The notes: generated from the sequence alone by a model not told the origin. Counted from the first letter of the stretch, positions 22,991 through 35,319 are shown. The stretch is 64,000 nucleotides of DNA from Gnetum montanum (GCA_015680685.1 MNCI01010857.1:14065-78064), one strand, 5' to 3'. Program-made: numbers and translations.

Positions 22991-23410
22991 GAGTTGCCCT
23001 TCCAAGCGAAGGACAATGATGTGAATGAGGACCTTGGTGAAACGTCTTGACCTTATGTTCCGATCAACCCATGAAGGATCAAGAAGAAGCTATGCATAGT
23101 GTAGTATCCATATGGCTTCCTGCATGGTTGACGTCCCTTGTACATTCATTGTTTCTTCACCCTATTAGCATGTTGTCCCTTTGGCATGCTATGCTATGGC
23201 TTGGAATGGCCTAAAATTAGCATCGTCACTTTCTACTTTGTTAACATGCCATTCTTTTGGCCTGCTATGCTAATGGCCTAAAATGGCCTAAAACTAGCAT
23301 TGTTGCTTTTTTCTCTAACATGTTATGCAACAGCCCAAAATGGCCCAAAACTAGAGATGACTCGAGATGACCTAAAACTAGCATATGAAAGCATGAAAAC
23401 TTTACATAGT
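22991..23410 (+). repeat. C: array after protease
   Basis: After a short unassigned stretch, units with 'ggcctaaaactagcat' occur at about 23208, 23287, 23350 and 23370, mixed with 'catgctatgctatggc'. Position and orientation match A's array at 9890-10335: directly after protease, before the 3' end of the antisense gene. Confidence 0.7.
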
Positions 23411-23601
23411 ACACCAAGTTAACATAAAGTCCGTTATTTTTGAAGTTCTTTCATTCTATTCAAAATTTTTTCACATTGGCAATGTTTGCAAAATTTTCAA
23501 AGGATTTCAAAATTTCAGCACTTCAAAAAGAAGAAAATCCCATGCTGTCATGGGTTGACTCCGTTTGCATCGGCTTTGCCGTTTGCCTCCACTACGTCTA
23601 C

Positions 23602-26600
23602 CTATGCATCATTCCCCCCTATGTTTCCTTCTACCGGTTCTTCATTCCCCCTATCTACAGGCCTTGCATCTTCATCTAGAGCCTACATTGTAAGAATGAG
23701 GTAGTTAGCTAGGGTAGCACACGCAACAAACACAAGTTACAACATAGCATGAGCACCTACTCATTAAGGTGACTAACCTGAGAGGAGCCTGCATCAGCCT
23801 TAAAGGGTATCTAGTCTAGACTGAGCCTCATGCAATGCCAAATCTCCTCTGTTATAATGTCCATCCAATGATTGTTGCTAGGTTTAGCATTCACGGTAGT
23901 AGCTTTCTTCCTTTCCATGGTTGTCCATCTTAGAGGCTCCAAGGAAAGGAACGTGGTTGTAGTCTCTTTTGTAGGAAGGTCTACCTTCAAGTCATGGGAT
24001 TCCATGATCCTCACCTACTCCTTAAACTTAATGTAGGCCTCAAAAGCACCAATGGAATTCACAAATGCCTCATACATAAATGCCTCCATAGAAGCATCTT
24101 TATACAGTTTTTGATGGATCTCATTCTCCAACTTGTACATATGTTTGTGGTCTCTCTAGGTTTTCCCCCATTCAAAGAGCATGGTGCTGATGTCTTTCAT
24201 GTCTTGGCACTTCTGGGCTAACAAGTCCATATACATTTTCTATTCAACTATCTCGTAGGTGGATTCAACATTCTGGTGGATGACAGTCCAAAATCTGGCA
24301 TAGTGATCTACATCTGTTTTCTAATCAACAACATCAAGGTTACGATTTATAAGAAAAGTGTTCCTCAATCTAATATTCTCCACCTCGACAGCCAAGTCAA
24401 CCTCTCTCTACTCAACCCTTTGGACCCATTTCCATAGGTCCTCATTGGTGTGCCTACACTCCCACAAAGCGCATGTCGAGTGCAAGACACACTTATAAGC
24501 CTCATCAAATGTGCAATGAGACACCTCAATCATGTCGGGCGAGAGTGTAGGCATGGTGCCAACCTTCATAGGTTGTGCCGAGTCCCACTTGAGCCGAGAG
24601 GCTATTTAACACATGGAGCGTAATAATTGAATTAGCATAGCATAATCAAAAAACTCAAATTTTTTAGCATAGCAAGATCAGGATAGTTAATACGGCTACT
24701 TACCCACATGAGGGTTTGCCTGCTGAAGGCGTTTGGTCATGTCATTGACAAGTCCCTGAAAAAACGCAAACTTGTTGGGGACCTCATCCCATGACTCAGC
24801 ACAAGGCGGAGGGGTCCTAGAGACATCAGTAGTAGCACCTATTACATGATTAAGCATGTTAGGGACACCCAAAGTGCACTATGATAAAGCCACGTAGAGC
24901 CCAACTCACTAGCATCCAGCTACGGTCTTTCTTCTTGCCAATGCAAGATGATCATGGTAGCCTCAGTGGAGGGCCCTACCAATTCCATACAAGCTCTGTC
25001 CTCATGCACTGGTGCCTTTCCTTTCAAGAGACCAACATCTTTTTTATTTAGGGAAGCTACCTCTTCATTGGCCGAAAGAGGCTCCCTAATGACAAGAGCC
25101 CCTACCCTAAAGATAGGACCTCCCCTATTCCTGACCAAGGCCATTTCCTCCAAAATTGGGGCCTCCACGTCTTTATTCGTCACCCCCGTCCTAAGGGTCA
25201 AAAATTCCTCATCACCTTCTTCTTCATCTTCTTCTTCCTCTACTAGCAAAAAGGCATGTTTATGTCAATTCAAAACAACTTAGCTCAAACAAGATGCTAT
25301 GCTAAGATGCACGACCTAACGCAGCATAGTGTAGCAAACTATAGCAAACTAAAAATTACACAAAAATGCTTACCAATGGATGGTTGCATCCTCCATAGCT
25401 TGAGCCATAGTCTTCATCCCTCCTCTTCCTGAAGGTTTTCCCTTGCTAGAGGAGGTCTATTCCTTTGCAGCTCCTTGGGCACAGTCTCGACTTTAAGACG
25501 TTCACCCCGTGTCATGCTATTGGCTATAATAGGAGGTGTCTCTCCTATGTTGTCCTTGCCACAAATGCTACAAACTATCATATCTTTAGTCGTTACAGCC
25601 AATGACTCCCTAACCATTTCCAGGGGATCTTGGGCTCACATAGTCTGGGGGACTTGTTGAATCCATGGCTTGGGAATCTGGTCGTGATCTAGCATGGACC
25701 AGACTTCATCCTCCTGGACCACCAGGAACTCCCCGAAGTGCTTCAAACAACCTATGTAGAAAGCATGGTGTATGTTAGAGCGGGACCCCGTTTGTTCACA
25801 CAGTCCCAAAATCTTGTCTTGCAAGCCACTACATAGAAAATAAGCCCAGTTGTAGCAGGCCCCTTCTTCCATGACCTCCCGCATTACCCAGGCCTACTCA
25901 AGCCCTAGGACCTTCCCTTGGGTAAGTAGTTGAGGGAATGCGCAAGCACGAAAGATTGGGTATATCCCCATGGCAAGGCCTTTCTTAAGCTTCTCCATGG
26001 GGAACCCTTTTCACTCCTTGGCAAGCCTCTACCACTCCTCAATATGCTGCTTTTGAAGAGTCAACTCCTGCTTGCCCTTCGACACTATGGGGGAACCGTC
26101 GGCAGGAACATCGAACAGATCTGCGAACAGCTGGTGATTGATTTCAATGACCACCTGCACACCTTCTACAAACGTGCGAAACCTTCTCACCCTCTTAGAA
26201 AAGGAGTTGATTGGGGAAAGCATCTCGGCAGCAGAGATGCTTAGATTCAGAGTCATGAACAAATCCATGAGCCCCACCTCTCAAACTTTCTTAAGCAAGG
26301 AGTCTGGAACCCCTCGTTCTAACCAGCTCTAGCTTGTCACTACTTCATCGTATTTGAAGTAGATGTTTGGACCTTGCATCTTGGTGGTTACCACCATCAC
26401 CTCATGAGGCTTCTTCATCCCTGCAACAGCTTCACAAAACATACCTAGCATAATGATGCAGAGAATGCAAAGATTATGAAAACACTTAAGCATGTGGCAC
26501 TTGCATTTTGACCCTCCAGGTCTATATGTTAATGCAAATAGCGGGAGTTCAGCCATCAGAACTACTTCAAGAATGACCTATTTGAAAGGTTCTTTCCACC

Positions 26601-27965
26601 CCTTATCTAGGCAACCCTTCTCCCTACATTGATTGTAGAGATCATTGAGCGTGCATAGGTAGGTACGGTATTCTCCCCCGCACTGACCAATCACGCCCAC
26701 CTGCAGGTTCTTGGCAGAAACAAACTCCCGTAGGGCTAGCTGCACCATAGCCAATAGGCTTAGTTGTTCGTGAACCTCATCATCATCAATATAGAACCCA
26801 ATGACAAACACACACTATTAGAATTCAGCTAGGTATGGCCAGCGTTGCACAATGAAGCAAAGCAAAGATGGAAAAATCACCGACCAGCACAATAAACTGT
26901 CCACTGTGGGTTCTGAAAGTACATCATCATGTAATGTGTGAGAAACAAGGTGTTGTACTAGTGACAGTAGTTGTATTATAGCATGTCCCAAATCTAGGCT
27001 AAATGCCTCAACCTTGTTAAGTGTTGACTAGATCCCCTTCCCCGTCAGCTCATGATTACCTCATCGAAAAAGTATCTCAGGATGCCCCGATTTGCCCCTG
27101 GCAACATGGCTTCTATTATGATGGATGCCTCCTTCTCCTCTAGGGAAGAACAAAAACTCACAATAAAGTGGTTGAGAAGGAATTGTAGGAATTCTTGTGC
27201 CTCTTCCTTGAACCAAACCACTTGATCTCCCACACGTATCAGGGAAGGAGAAGCGTTGGCCATAGGTCTTCTCACATGGCATAGGACCCCTCCAATATCC
27301 AAAACAATTAGCCAGGACCTCAGTCCCACCCTACACAACCCAATCAACAAATATTTGCATCACACTTGAACACAATACATGCGCAACATAGCAACACTAG
27401 TAGTCCATAAATATAGCATAGCATAACCCCCTGCCTTTACATAGCGTAGCAAGAGCATGGAATCCTAGCGTAGCAGGAACATACGAATGGTCTAGCGTAG
27501 TAGTAAAACAACTAATGACATACCCCAAACAAAACACGTGTCACAGTTCCACACTACACATGACCAAACCCTCCCAAGTGTTTTACATCATGACATGCCA
27601 AGGTCAAACAACTTAAACTACCCCAACCTCTGTAGTTACAGCAATCATGGTGGTAGCGGTCCTAGTGGCCTTGCATGCAATCACAATGAAACGATTGTGC
27701 ATCAACTGTGACCGAAAAGGATGCCATGATAATACAAAGGCTAGAACAACATGGCTACAAAAAACACAGATATCAGAAAAAATAGGATGCACGACCAAAG
27801 CAGAAAATAGAAGAAGGTGCAAAATGAAAAGAGCAAAGGAGACATAAAAACTTACTGGGTTAACGATGTGCTCTCCTCCGCCGGAACTCACGCTTGTGGC
27901 TCATGCCTCAGGGTCTTCTTTGCCTCCTCAACCTTTGCAAGCACCAGATGAGCTTTAGGAGCCAT
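23602..27965 (-). pseudogene. C: antisense spliced gene, most complete copy
   Basis: This gene lies on - inside a + element. Seven exons can be traced: 27965-27856, 27330-26923, about 26798-26511, 26421-25374, about 25246-24704, 24601-23778 and 23682-23602. Most introns have GT..AG ends; intron 2 has lost its AG. Exon 2 has EFLQFLLNHF and GANRGILRYF; exon 3 has VIGQCGGEYRTY; exon 4 has MGLMDLFMTL, VIEINHQLFADLFDVPADG, then a long region with GCLKHFGEFLVVQEDEVW; exon 5 opens with an acidic run (EEEEDEEEGDEEF); exon 6 ends near LSLEPLRWTTME; exon 7 is ALDEDARPVDRGNEEP. Stops are fairly few. I recognise no enzyme motif, zinc finger or transmembrane segment. It may belong with extra ORFs of Tat elements or plant transposon-associated proteins. 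Function unknown. Confidence 0.75.
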
Positions 27966-28116
27966 GGTCCTGCTTACAGATTTATGAATTTCACTGTAGA
28001 AATCTACCATGCTAATCGATCAACACAATTGCTTTGCGCTCCGAAATCACCTTGTGCTCCAATTAGGGCTTTACGCTCTTATGAAAAATATGGCAAAATG
28101 ACCAGGGTTTAACCCT

Positions 28117-28124
28117 TATTTATG
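28117..28124 (-). promoter_or_regulatory. C: TATA-like box of the antisense gene
   Basis: On - this reads 'ggccataaataagggtt', 159 bp upstream of the ATG at 27965. A short CT run (about 28151-28164) lies just upstream. Confidence 0.55.
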
Positions 28125-28289
28125 GCCATAATGGCAAGATGGGAAAACTTATCTCTCTCTCTCTGATTAATGCGGAGTGCATCGTGCAACGTAGCATGCT
28201 TGCCATGACATCATAACACTGTTAGCACTTAAGCCTTGGCACACTTCAAGCCAACTACTTACTTTCCCAGAAACAAAAGAAATAATAAT

Positions 28290-28745
28290 ATTTGTTTTTG
28301 ATTAAGGGTCCAAAAAGACCTTAAACTAGCAAGCCTAGCATAGTTGCACACCTCAAGGTCCAAAAGGACCCTAAAATAGTAGTTTTGATCCATTACGTTC
28401 GCAGTCTGCAATGACCTTAAACTAACCACATCCTTACACGAGCAATTACATCATCCTCTTCCACATAAGTGGTATCACATTTCCTAGCGGTTTTGTGTTT
28501 TCATTTTTGCACTAGCAGTTCGATACTCATCATACCTGCAATTTCCTTTTTATATATATACACTACTATTTTTCATATTAATATTTTTCATGTTGCAATA
28601 TGGCAGTCCGAGATGACACTAAACTAGTAGTTTAGCATTCATGTGTCGATAGTTATACAGCTTCACACATTCCATCAGAAATTCTACAGTCTTGCGCCTT
28701 AGCAGTCCACCATGACCTTAAACTAGAAAACTTTCAATCTTTACA
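28290..28745 (+). repeat. C: array between antisense gene and RT
   Basis: Units with 'ccttaaactag' preceded by 'ggtccaaaaag' or 'gcagtctgcaatga' at about 28320, 28362, 28412, 28608 and 28716. Spacing is irregular because of decay. Confidence 0.75.
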
Positions 28746-28979
28746 TTACCATGCTTCACAAGTATATCTCGTAGCCTCTTTACAAATTTGTGTTACACAC
28801 AATCTCTACCAAGAGACAACTCTTAACTAGGCTTTGATCTTATGATGGAAGGTCAAGCAAAAGAGGGGAATCCATCGTGACCTTGCCACACCTTTAATGT
28901 TACCAGGGCCATAGGGCAAGCTCGTGAGATAGTTGAACCTTGACATGATCAACTAGGGGTCAACTACAACATGCATTAT

Positions 28980-29995
28980 AGCAGCCTTAGAAGCATCCTC
29001 GGATTGGCCCAAGCATCTAGTCCAAGCACTAGACTTAGAGGCTAGGGATGGAACTGAGGACTATCTTGTCAAGACACTCGTAACCATGTCGAAGGGGGAG
29101 GTAAAAACATTAAGAATCAGCTCCCTCCTAGACACACAAATACATAAAAGCATAGCTAAAATTTTTCAAGACCACATTGATGTCTTCGTATGGTCATATA
29201 GCAAGATGCTGGGTCTGGATCCGTGGTTGATTCAGCACAACATTGTCCTAGATCCACATGTGAAGGCAGTCAAGAAAAAGGCTTGCAAAGTTAAGCCGAA
29301 AATCACACTAGCTCTAAGGGATGAAATCACTAAGTTATACCAAGAAGGTTTCATCTACGCAATTGACTATTTAGAGTGGGTATCCAATGTCATTTTAGTT
29401 TCAAAAAAAATGGTAGGGATATGAATTTGTATAGAATTTTGAGACTTGAACAAGGCAACGATCAAAGACAACTTTCCACTCCCAAGCATTGATCAGCTCA
29501 TTGACACCATGGCTGGCCATGCTCTACTATCCTTCATGGACGGTTTCTCCGGATACAACCAAATCCGCATCAACCCAGAGGAATAGTTGTCAACAACCTT
29601 CATGACCCCATGCGGGACCTTTTGCTATACCATGATGCCTTTTGGGATCAAGAATGCTGGAGCAACCTACTAGTGAGCCATGACCTATATTTTTAGTAAC
29701 TACATCCTAGAAACATTGAATGATTACGTAGATGATATAGCAGTCAAGTTCAAAAGGGCGGAAAATCACCCATGTGATCTAGGGGTAGTCCTCAAATGTT
29801 GCCAAATGCATGACCTATGCCTCAATCCTAAGAAGTGCATCTTCGGGGTCAACACCAGATGTATGTTAGGGTTCATAGTATTGGAGGCCGGAATATGGAT
29901 GGACCCCGACAAAGTCAAGGCCATCGTCAACCTAGTGCCTCCCAAAAACCTCAAGGAATTACATGGGTTACAATGTAGAGTGCAATTTATTTGAA
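28980..29995 (+). pseudogene. C: reverse transcriptase
   Basis: The N-terminal part from 29086 has SSLLDTQIHKSIAKIFQDH and MLGLDPWLIQHNIVLDP. Then come DLNKATIKDNFPLPSIDQL (29440), FMDGFSGYNQIRINPEE (29536) and the catalytic box YVDDIA at about 29729. The thumb side has LCLNPKKCIFGVNTR and MLGFIVLEAGIWMDPDKVK. In-frame stops replace expected codons near 29424, 29443, 29586 and 29673. Sequence 28985-29085 aligns with B upstream of RT, so the original frame began earlier. This is the best RT of the Tat-like family in the window. Confidence 0.92.
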
Positions 29996-30125
29996 GGTAT
30001 ATAGCCAGGTTGACCGATAAGTTACACATCATTCAACATCTTTTAAAGAAGAGGGTCGACTCGAGCGGACAACCTAGTGTCAACAAGCCTTCGATGACCT
30101 AAAGAAGGAGCTCTCACACCTCTGA

Positions 30126-30470
30126 ATGGTGCACCCACCACAAAGGGATAAGCATTTCTTCATATACCTTGCCATCTCCGATACATCCATAGTGGCACTG
30201 CTATGTTATGATAATTCTAAGATACCGATGTATTACCTGAGCCATGCACTAATAGCACACAAGGAAAAATACAATGAAGTGGAGAGGAATTTCCTAGCCC
30301 TAGTGTTTGCACTAAAGAAGTGGTAGCATTACCTATTACGCAGCATAACTAACATCATTTGCAAAAGAAATATACTCTAGGCTATCACCAGCAACCTATA
30401 CAAAAGTAGCAGGATAGCCCAATGGAAAGCAATAATCATGGAGTTCGACCTATGTTATGTAAGCCAATCA
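30126..30470 (+). pseudogene. C: RNase H (gypsy type)
   Basis: FFIYLAISDTSIVALLCYD begins the domain, with SDTS holding the first catalytic Asp. YYLSHALIAHKEKYNEVERNF carries the conserved Glu. The next landmark, normally TDQPL, reads ICKRNIL, so the third acid is lost. It ends with EFDLCYVSQSSTKGQA, the usual tether-side motif. Confidence 0.88.
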
Positions 30471-30499
30471 TCGACAAAGGGTCAAGCCATAGCGACCCA

Positions 30500-30960
30500 A
30501 CTTACGGCTTCACCAGTCGACGACCAGGGAACCATAGATCCTAAGTTCCTAGAAAAATATGTTAGCAATGTTTCCCTCATCCGATCACATTTCAAAGCTA
30601 CCTTGCATTTCGATAGTGCCTCAACCATGCGTCGAGGTAGCGTCACTACCACGATCACATTCACCTCTGGGGAAATGTACCCATCTGCTTATCATTTTGC
30701 ATTCCCTTGCACCAACAACATGGAAGAATATGAGGGGCTACTCAGAGGCCCCTTAACTAGCCAAGCACTACACATACAACACCAAGAAATCTGAGGAGAT
30801 TCACAACTAGTCATGAATCAAATCACCAAGGTCTACGCTTGTAAGGCTGCACACCTACAACCCTACTATGACCTAGCAAAAATCATACTTAAGCAATTTG
30901 CAACCACTGATGTGCAACACGTTCCACGCAACGAGAACACCGTAGCAGATGCCTGATCTA
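30500..30960 (+). pseudogene. C: second, archaeal-type RNase H
   Basis: LHFDSASTMRRGSV has the entry Asp, PCTNNMEEYEGLL the conserved Glu with the TNN-EYE signature, and GDSQLVMNQITKVYACKA the third Asp. All three acids are visible. This domain between RNase H and integrase is typical of plant Tat elements. It ends in HVPRNENTVADA, followed by a stop. Confidence 0.85.
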
Positions 30961-31139
30961 CCCTCGTGTTAAACATCCCATCACATTCCTTGGCAAATCT
31001 TCCAACCGTAATCACAGAGTGCGTAGAGCCTATCGCTCAGGCAGAACATGTGGCCTTTGTCAATGCTGCGGATACCTTGGAGTCGTACAACAACATTAAA
31101 GCCTATCTATAGCACAGCAAACCCCTAGGTGGATTGACA

Positions 31140-32324
31140 CCATCCCAAAGAGATGTTATCCATAAGCATGCTCGGTAATACGTGCTCATGGGAAATGACG
31201 CACTGTGTCGATGATCCTATGATGGGATATTGCTAGCATGTGTAGGTGGCAAGCAGGCACAAAAGGTAGTTAATGAAGTCCATGAAGGGTTGTGTGGTGG
31301 GCACATAGCACCCAAGGCTATGGCTATGAAAATTAGATGCCTAGGGTACTATTGGCCCTACATGGAGCGTGACTGCCTGTCAAAAGTCAAGACATGCGAC
31401 ACATGCCAGAGATATGTAAATCTCATACACATAGCACCTATAGACCTGCACCCAATGAAAATCACATGTCCCTTCCAATGATGGGGAATAGACCTCATAG
31501 GGCCTATCATGCCTAAGTCCTCCATAGGGCACAGCTTCATTATCACCGCCACTGAGTATTTTACTAAGTGGGTGAAAGCCATTCCCATGAGGAAAAGTAC
31601 ATCTCAAGAAATATGCCATTTTATCCTTGACAACATCGTAACTAAGTTTGGGCTTCCAATAACTATTGTGATTGACAATGGGCCACAGTTTAGCAGTACA
31701 GAAACCTGAACCTTTTATAGCAATCTAGGTATTAAACAATCATTTTCTTCCTGCTATTCTTCGTAGGTGAATGGGTAGGTAGAGGCTACAAATAAGTCCA
31801 TCATCAACTTGCTAAAGAAGATTCTTAACAACAGCAAGAGGCGATGGCACGAGCAAATCCTCTATATCCCCTAGGCCTACAGAACAATGTGTCAAACTAC
31901 AACAAGTAAGATCCTTTATAGTCTTGTTTATGGATCTGAAGTTGTATTGCCTCTTGAGTTGCAGGTACCCTCACTCCGGATGATCCTATCTGACATTGTG
32001 AGCGAAGCCCAGAACAACGAGTCATGAACCATCGACCTTGACTTTGTGGAGGAGGAACATGTGCAGATGCTGAGACACATCAAGCACTATCAGAACAAAT
32101 AGTAGCAGAAGCACTATGAAAACCCACATTGATGGCTAGTGCAGAAGGGAGACCTTGTCCTCAGCACCGTCCATGAGCATGTGAGCAAATTCTTAGCCAA
32201 CTGGGAAGGTCCTTATGTGGTTACTAAAACCTTTGGAAATGGAGCCTTCAAACTGGTAGACATGGATGGCAACAAGTTTGCCAACCTGGTGAATCACTTG
32301 TACCTTAATTCGTACTACGTCTGA
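31140..32324 (+). pseudogene. C: integrase
   Basis: HHCC: VHEGLCGGHIAP and KTCDTCQRYVN (31280-31420). Core: WGIDLIGPIMP has the first Asp (about 31486), VIDNGPQFSS the second (about 31670) and VEATNKSIINLLKK the Glu (about 31785). The linker VVLPLELQVPSLRMIL (31940) and the C-terminal barrel LANWEGPYVVTKTFGNGAFKL lead to the stop at 32322-32324. Catalytic residues survive, but stops at about 31480, 31709, 31767 and 32101 end any function. Confidence 0.9.
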
Positions 32325-32329
32325 AGCAT

Positions 32330-32620
32330 AACAGCAACAACAAGCATTGTCTACTATAATGATAGACTAGCAACATCGAGTAGCACCTGCTATGGCGTTA
32401 AACTGGTAGTAGCCATCCGCTACAACGTAATACTGGCATTGATAGTCCACTATGACTATAAACTAGTGTTGCACATCTGCTACAATGATAAATTTGCATG
32501 TATAGTCTGCTGGGACCTTAAACCAGCACAGTGGTCCATTGGAATCTTAGACTAGCATGTGGTCTACAAAGACCTTAGAATGGGTTCACGTCGCATCACC
32601 AGCATGTACCAGCACCAAAT
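32330..32620 (+). repeat. C: 3' array after integrase
   Basis: Seven or so units with 'actagcaacat', 'gttaaactggtag', 'ctataaactagtg' and 'ccttaaaccagcac', each followed by 'gtccactatga' or 'gtctgctggga'. Period is about 38 bp, as in B. Confidence 0.85.
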
Positions 32621-33333
32621 ACACATCGAACGAGTGGGTACAATGCTAACGTGCAAGTGGGACATCATAGCTCTAGAATGCGATTAATGACCCACTGAGA
32701 ATGTGGTCTAGGACATACATGATGTCACCACCCTTGGCATCATGCTGACCCTTTGAAGATGCCATATGACGTCACACAAACCCTTCAAACCTACCGTCAC
32801 CACGGCCCATCACCCTGACGGTAGTTCCTAGGCTAGTTCCCACATTTGGAGTGCTAGCAGTATTGTGGCCTACCCACAATATTGTTACTCTCTAGTCCCC
32901 TACCAATTTCTTAGCTCACACGACATTTAGCTATGTGGTAGCTAATCCCATAGCTAAAATGAGCATGCATTCCTTTGGTGGGGATTCAAGTGCATCCGCA
33001 GCCACAACGACCCCCAACAGCTCAGAGGCTAGCTCCTCCACATTGGTGCTGCCAAGGCCATTGCTGGCCTTTCAGCTTTGGGCATATCACACTAGTGATG
33101 AAGCCCAAGAGTTACAACAATGCCAGCAGCCAGCGAGACCTATGCCCCTACAGGTGCGTCTTGCTAGGGCAGCAAATGCTACCGCATAGCGAAGTGAGTA
33201 CCTCGACTAGCTCAGCTACTTCAGAGTGCAAATTCCAGCATGTTTGTAACACAACTCATCATATGAAAGGTATCTAGAAGAAGTTCAAAACCCTTAACGG
33301 ATGTAATGAAACTCATCTTATGAGGGGGGCACC
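32621..33333 (+). pseudogene. C: conserved post-integrase segment and polypurine tract
   Basis: An open frame at 32935-33189 starts MVANPIAKMSMHSFG and contains SSSTLVLPRPLLAFQLW, matching B's segment in frame and position. It is serine/alanine-rich with no recognised domain. The stretch before it (32621-32934) shows nothing codable. It ends with 'tgaggggggcacc' (33321-33333), a good polypurine primer directly before the LTR. Confidence 0.5.
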
Positions 33334-34220
33334 TGTCCTACAGGAGGTTGAAGAACAGCGCTAGCCAAAGATGAAAACGAAAACGAACCCCTCAGAGCAC
33401 TTTGACAAGGTACTCTACTAAACATCATCTTTTCTCTCTACCTTAACCTCTACAAAACCAATGCAACACTCTCAAGTGCAACCAAGAGACGTCTTGGCAC
33501 TCACCAAATGACAACCTTAGCATTTCGCCTACTGCGGTGTTTCGTATTCCTTGTTGACATCTATCAAGCTTGTTCTCTAGACGTCGACAAAGAGGAATCA
33601 ATGAAACACCCTAAAAAAATACAGAATCATTCTTGCTTCACTAGGCCTTGCAACTCATGCAGCACCATGATAGTTATTCAGGAGGAGAACTCTCTAAGCT
33701 CAAGCTAGCCAATTTGGCAAAGTTTCTACTTTGGGTGTGGACAGGCTCTACGTCATCCTACCTGTCCACCGAAGTAGCTTCCCCAGCGAACAACCTGCTC
33801 AAAAATGGCACGCAGATTTGGCAGCAACATTCTGGATGTGTAATAAATAGTTTGACAAGTTTTCTAAGTTATGAAGTCTGCTATGCTATGCTATGCCTCG
33901 CTATGTAGCATACAAGCTTCAGAAAACAATGGTAGAACAAAGTGCTACACTACGCTACGCCGTGTAGCATAGCATGGAAACAGCTTCACTACCACTCCAC
34001 TCACCCGAATTCAAGTTCTGTAATGATGTCCTTTTCCATTAGGAAGTGAAGAGCCATGTCTGCTACTACGCTACTCTGAGCTACATGGAATAGTGAGGCA
34101 TAGCAATCCCATGAAAGAGATAGAAGGTAGCTTGAAGGGTGGAAACCAGCAGAGTTTGTAAGACTTGCATCACAGGAGATAAAGTTTGCAAATTAGTAGA
34201 ACTTTTGTGACTAACGCCAG

Positions 34221-34264
34221 TTGCTATGCTATGCTATGCTACATAGCATAGCATAGCATAGCAA
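34221..34264 (+). repeat. Perfect palindrome, 21-bp arms with 2-base spacer
   Basis: The left arm 34221-34241 (TTGCTATGC followed by three ATGCT-type steps) is the exact reverse complement of 34244-34264, with CA between. It would fold into a stable hairpin or cruciform. It is the best-kept of the CTATGCTA palindromes in the LTRs. Confidence 0.95.
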
Positions 34265-34573
34265 GAATGCAACACACATGTACTAGAACCTGTGATAAGG
34301 TGCTACGCTATGCCAGGCATGCTATGCTACAAAGCAGAGCAAGACATGCATGTGGTTGTGTGACATCAATGCACTCCACTTAATCAGACTATTGGCACAC
34401 ATCTCTAGATGCTGACGGTGCAATTATAGCGTGGTAGGATCATAGTTATTGCATGATAGGTTCGCATCACAATGGTCATGTAGGTCCAATGGTCATACAT
34501 GGCATGAGTGGTGCTAGCATAACAATGAAGGCCGAAGGCACGTAGCATCCAAACCATCCCCTTCGAATACCCT

Positions 34574-34586
34574 CGGTCCTATAAAT
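34574..34586 (+). promoter_or_regulatory. C: LTR TATA box
   Basis: 'cctataaataccc' just downstream of the palindrome cluster; B and G share it. Confidence 0.7.
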
Positions 34587-35319
34587 ACCCTAGCAAACAG
34601 CATACAAAGAGGTCCAATATTTTTTAAAAAGAAAAAATGTTGGTAGTTTCTAAAGAGTTCGCATTCTTCTTGAAGAAAATAGCTTTCAAGGGGTGGGAAC
34701 TTTTCATACTCTAAACAAACTTCTCCTCTCTCTGGCATTGTAACATCAAAGTTATCTATTTGACACTGCAAAAAGTGCATCTTTCTCAACTAGTGTTTTG
34801 TCCCATCTTCATTCTACCACCTTGGTAGAATCCCCCATTACTAGCACCCAGGTCCGCGTCAAAGCGTATACCGCTTTTTGCTCAACACGCCCTGGTTACT
34901 CTTGGGATCTCTGCACTCCATCACGCCATGCAACCGATTGTATCGACCCTGACAGAGCAAACTTGTAGCTTCAGAGCAGTGCATGTTTCTAACTAGACTT
35001 TACTTTATTTCTTTCTTCTCATCTTGTTTTGCATTATTTTTCTGTTTTATTCACCTTCAAGCATTACTTTGCGTTATTGTCGCATTTTACACTATTTTCC
35101 TTCTGGTTTATTTACTTTCAAGCATTATTTCGCATCTCGCATTATTTATGTCGCAAAAGGCTATATAGATGCCGATGTAAGTCTTTGTCTAATCGAACAG
35201 ACCATTTAGGATGCCCCATGTCCACACACACACAACATGGCCCTCCCATGGGTATGGGATTGAAACTGTCCTATCCATTGACCTGTTGGTGTTTTCCAGC
35301 CGCCAACAGTTTTGGTCGC

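Larger units (their letters stand above)
33334..35308 (+). repeat. C: 3' LTR
   Basis: It starts TGTCCTACAGG right after the polypurine tract and ends '..gccgccaaca' at 35308, so both TG and CA ends are kept (1975 bp). U3 carries palindrome clusters at about 33880, 33945, 34060, 34221 and 34300; that at 34221-34264 is perfect. A TATA box is at 34574-34586. It aligns with B's LTR from end to end, with LTR F over U3, and with LTR G at the 3' end. It abuts D's truncated RT. Confidence 0.85.

Noticed and set aside
24948-25283. 111-codon + strand frame with a serine run
   Set aside because: It is the mirror of the acidic exon 5 of C's antisense gene (GAA/GAG read as TTC/CTC).
28290-28745. Regular short repeats as a CRISPR array
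   Set aside because: Units are degenerate, spacing is irregular, and the sequence is a plant retroelement; the same unit occurs at fixed places in related elements.
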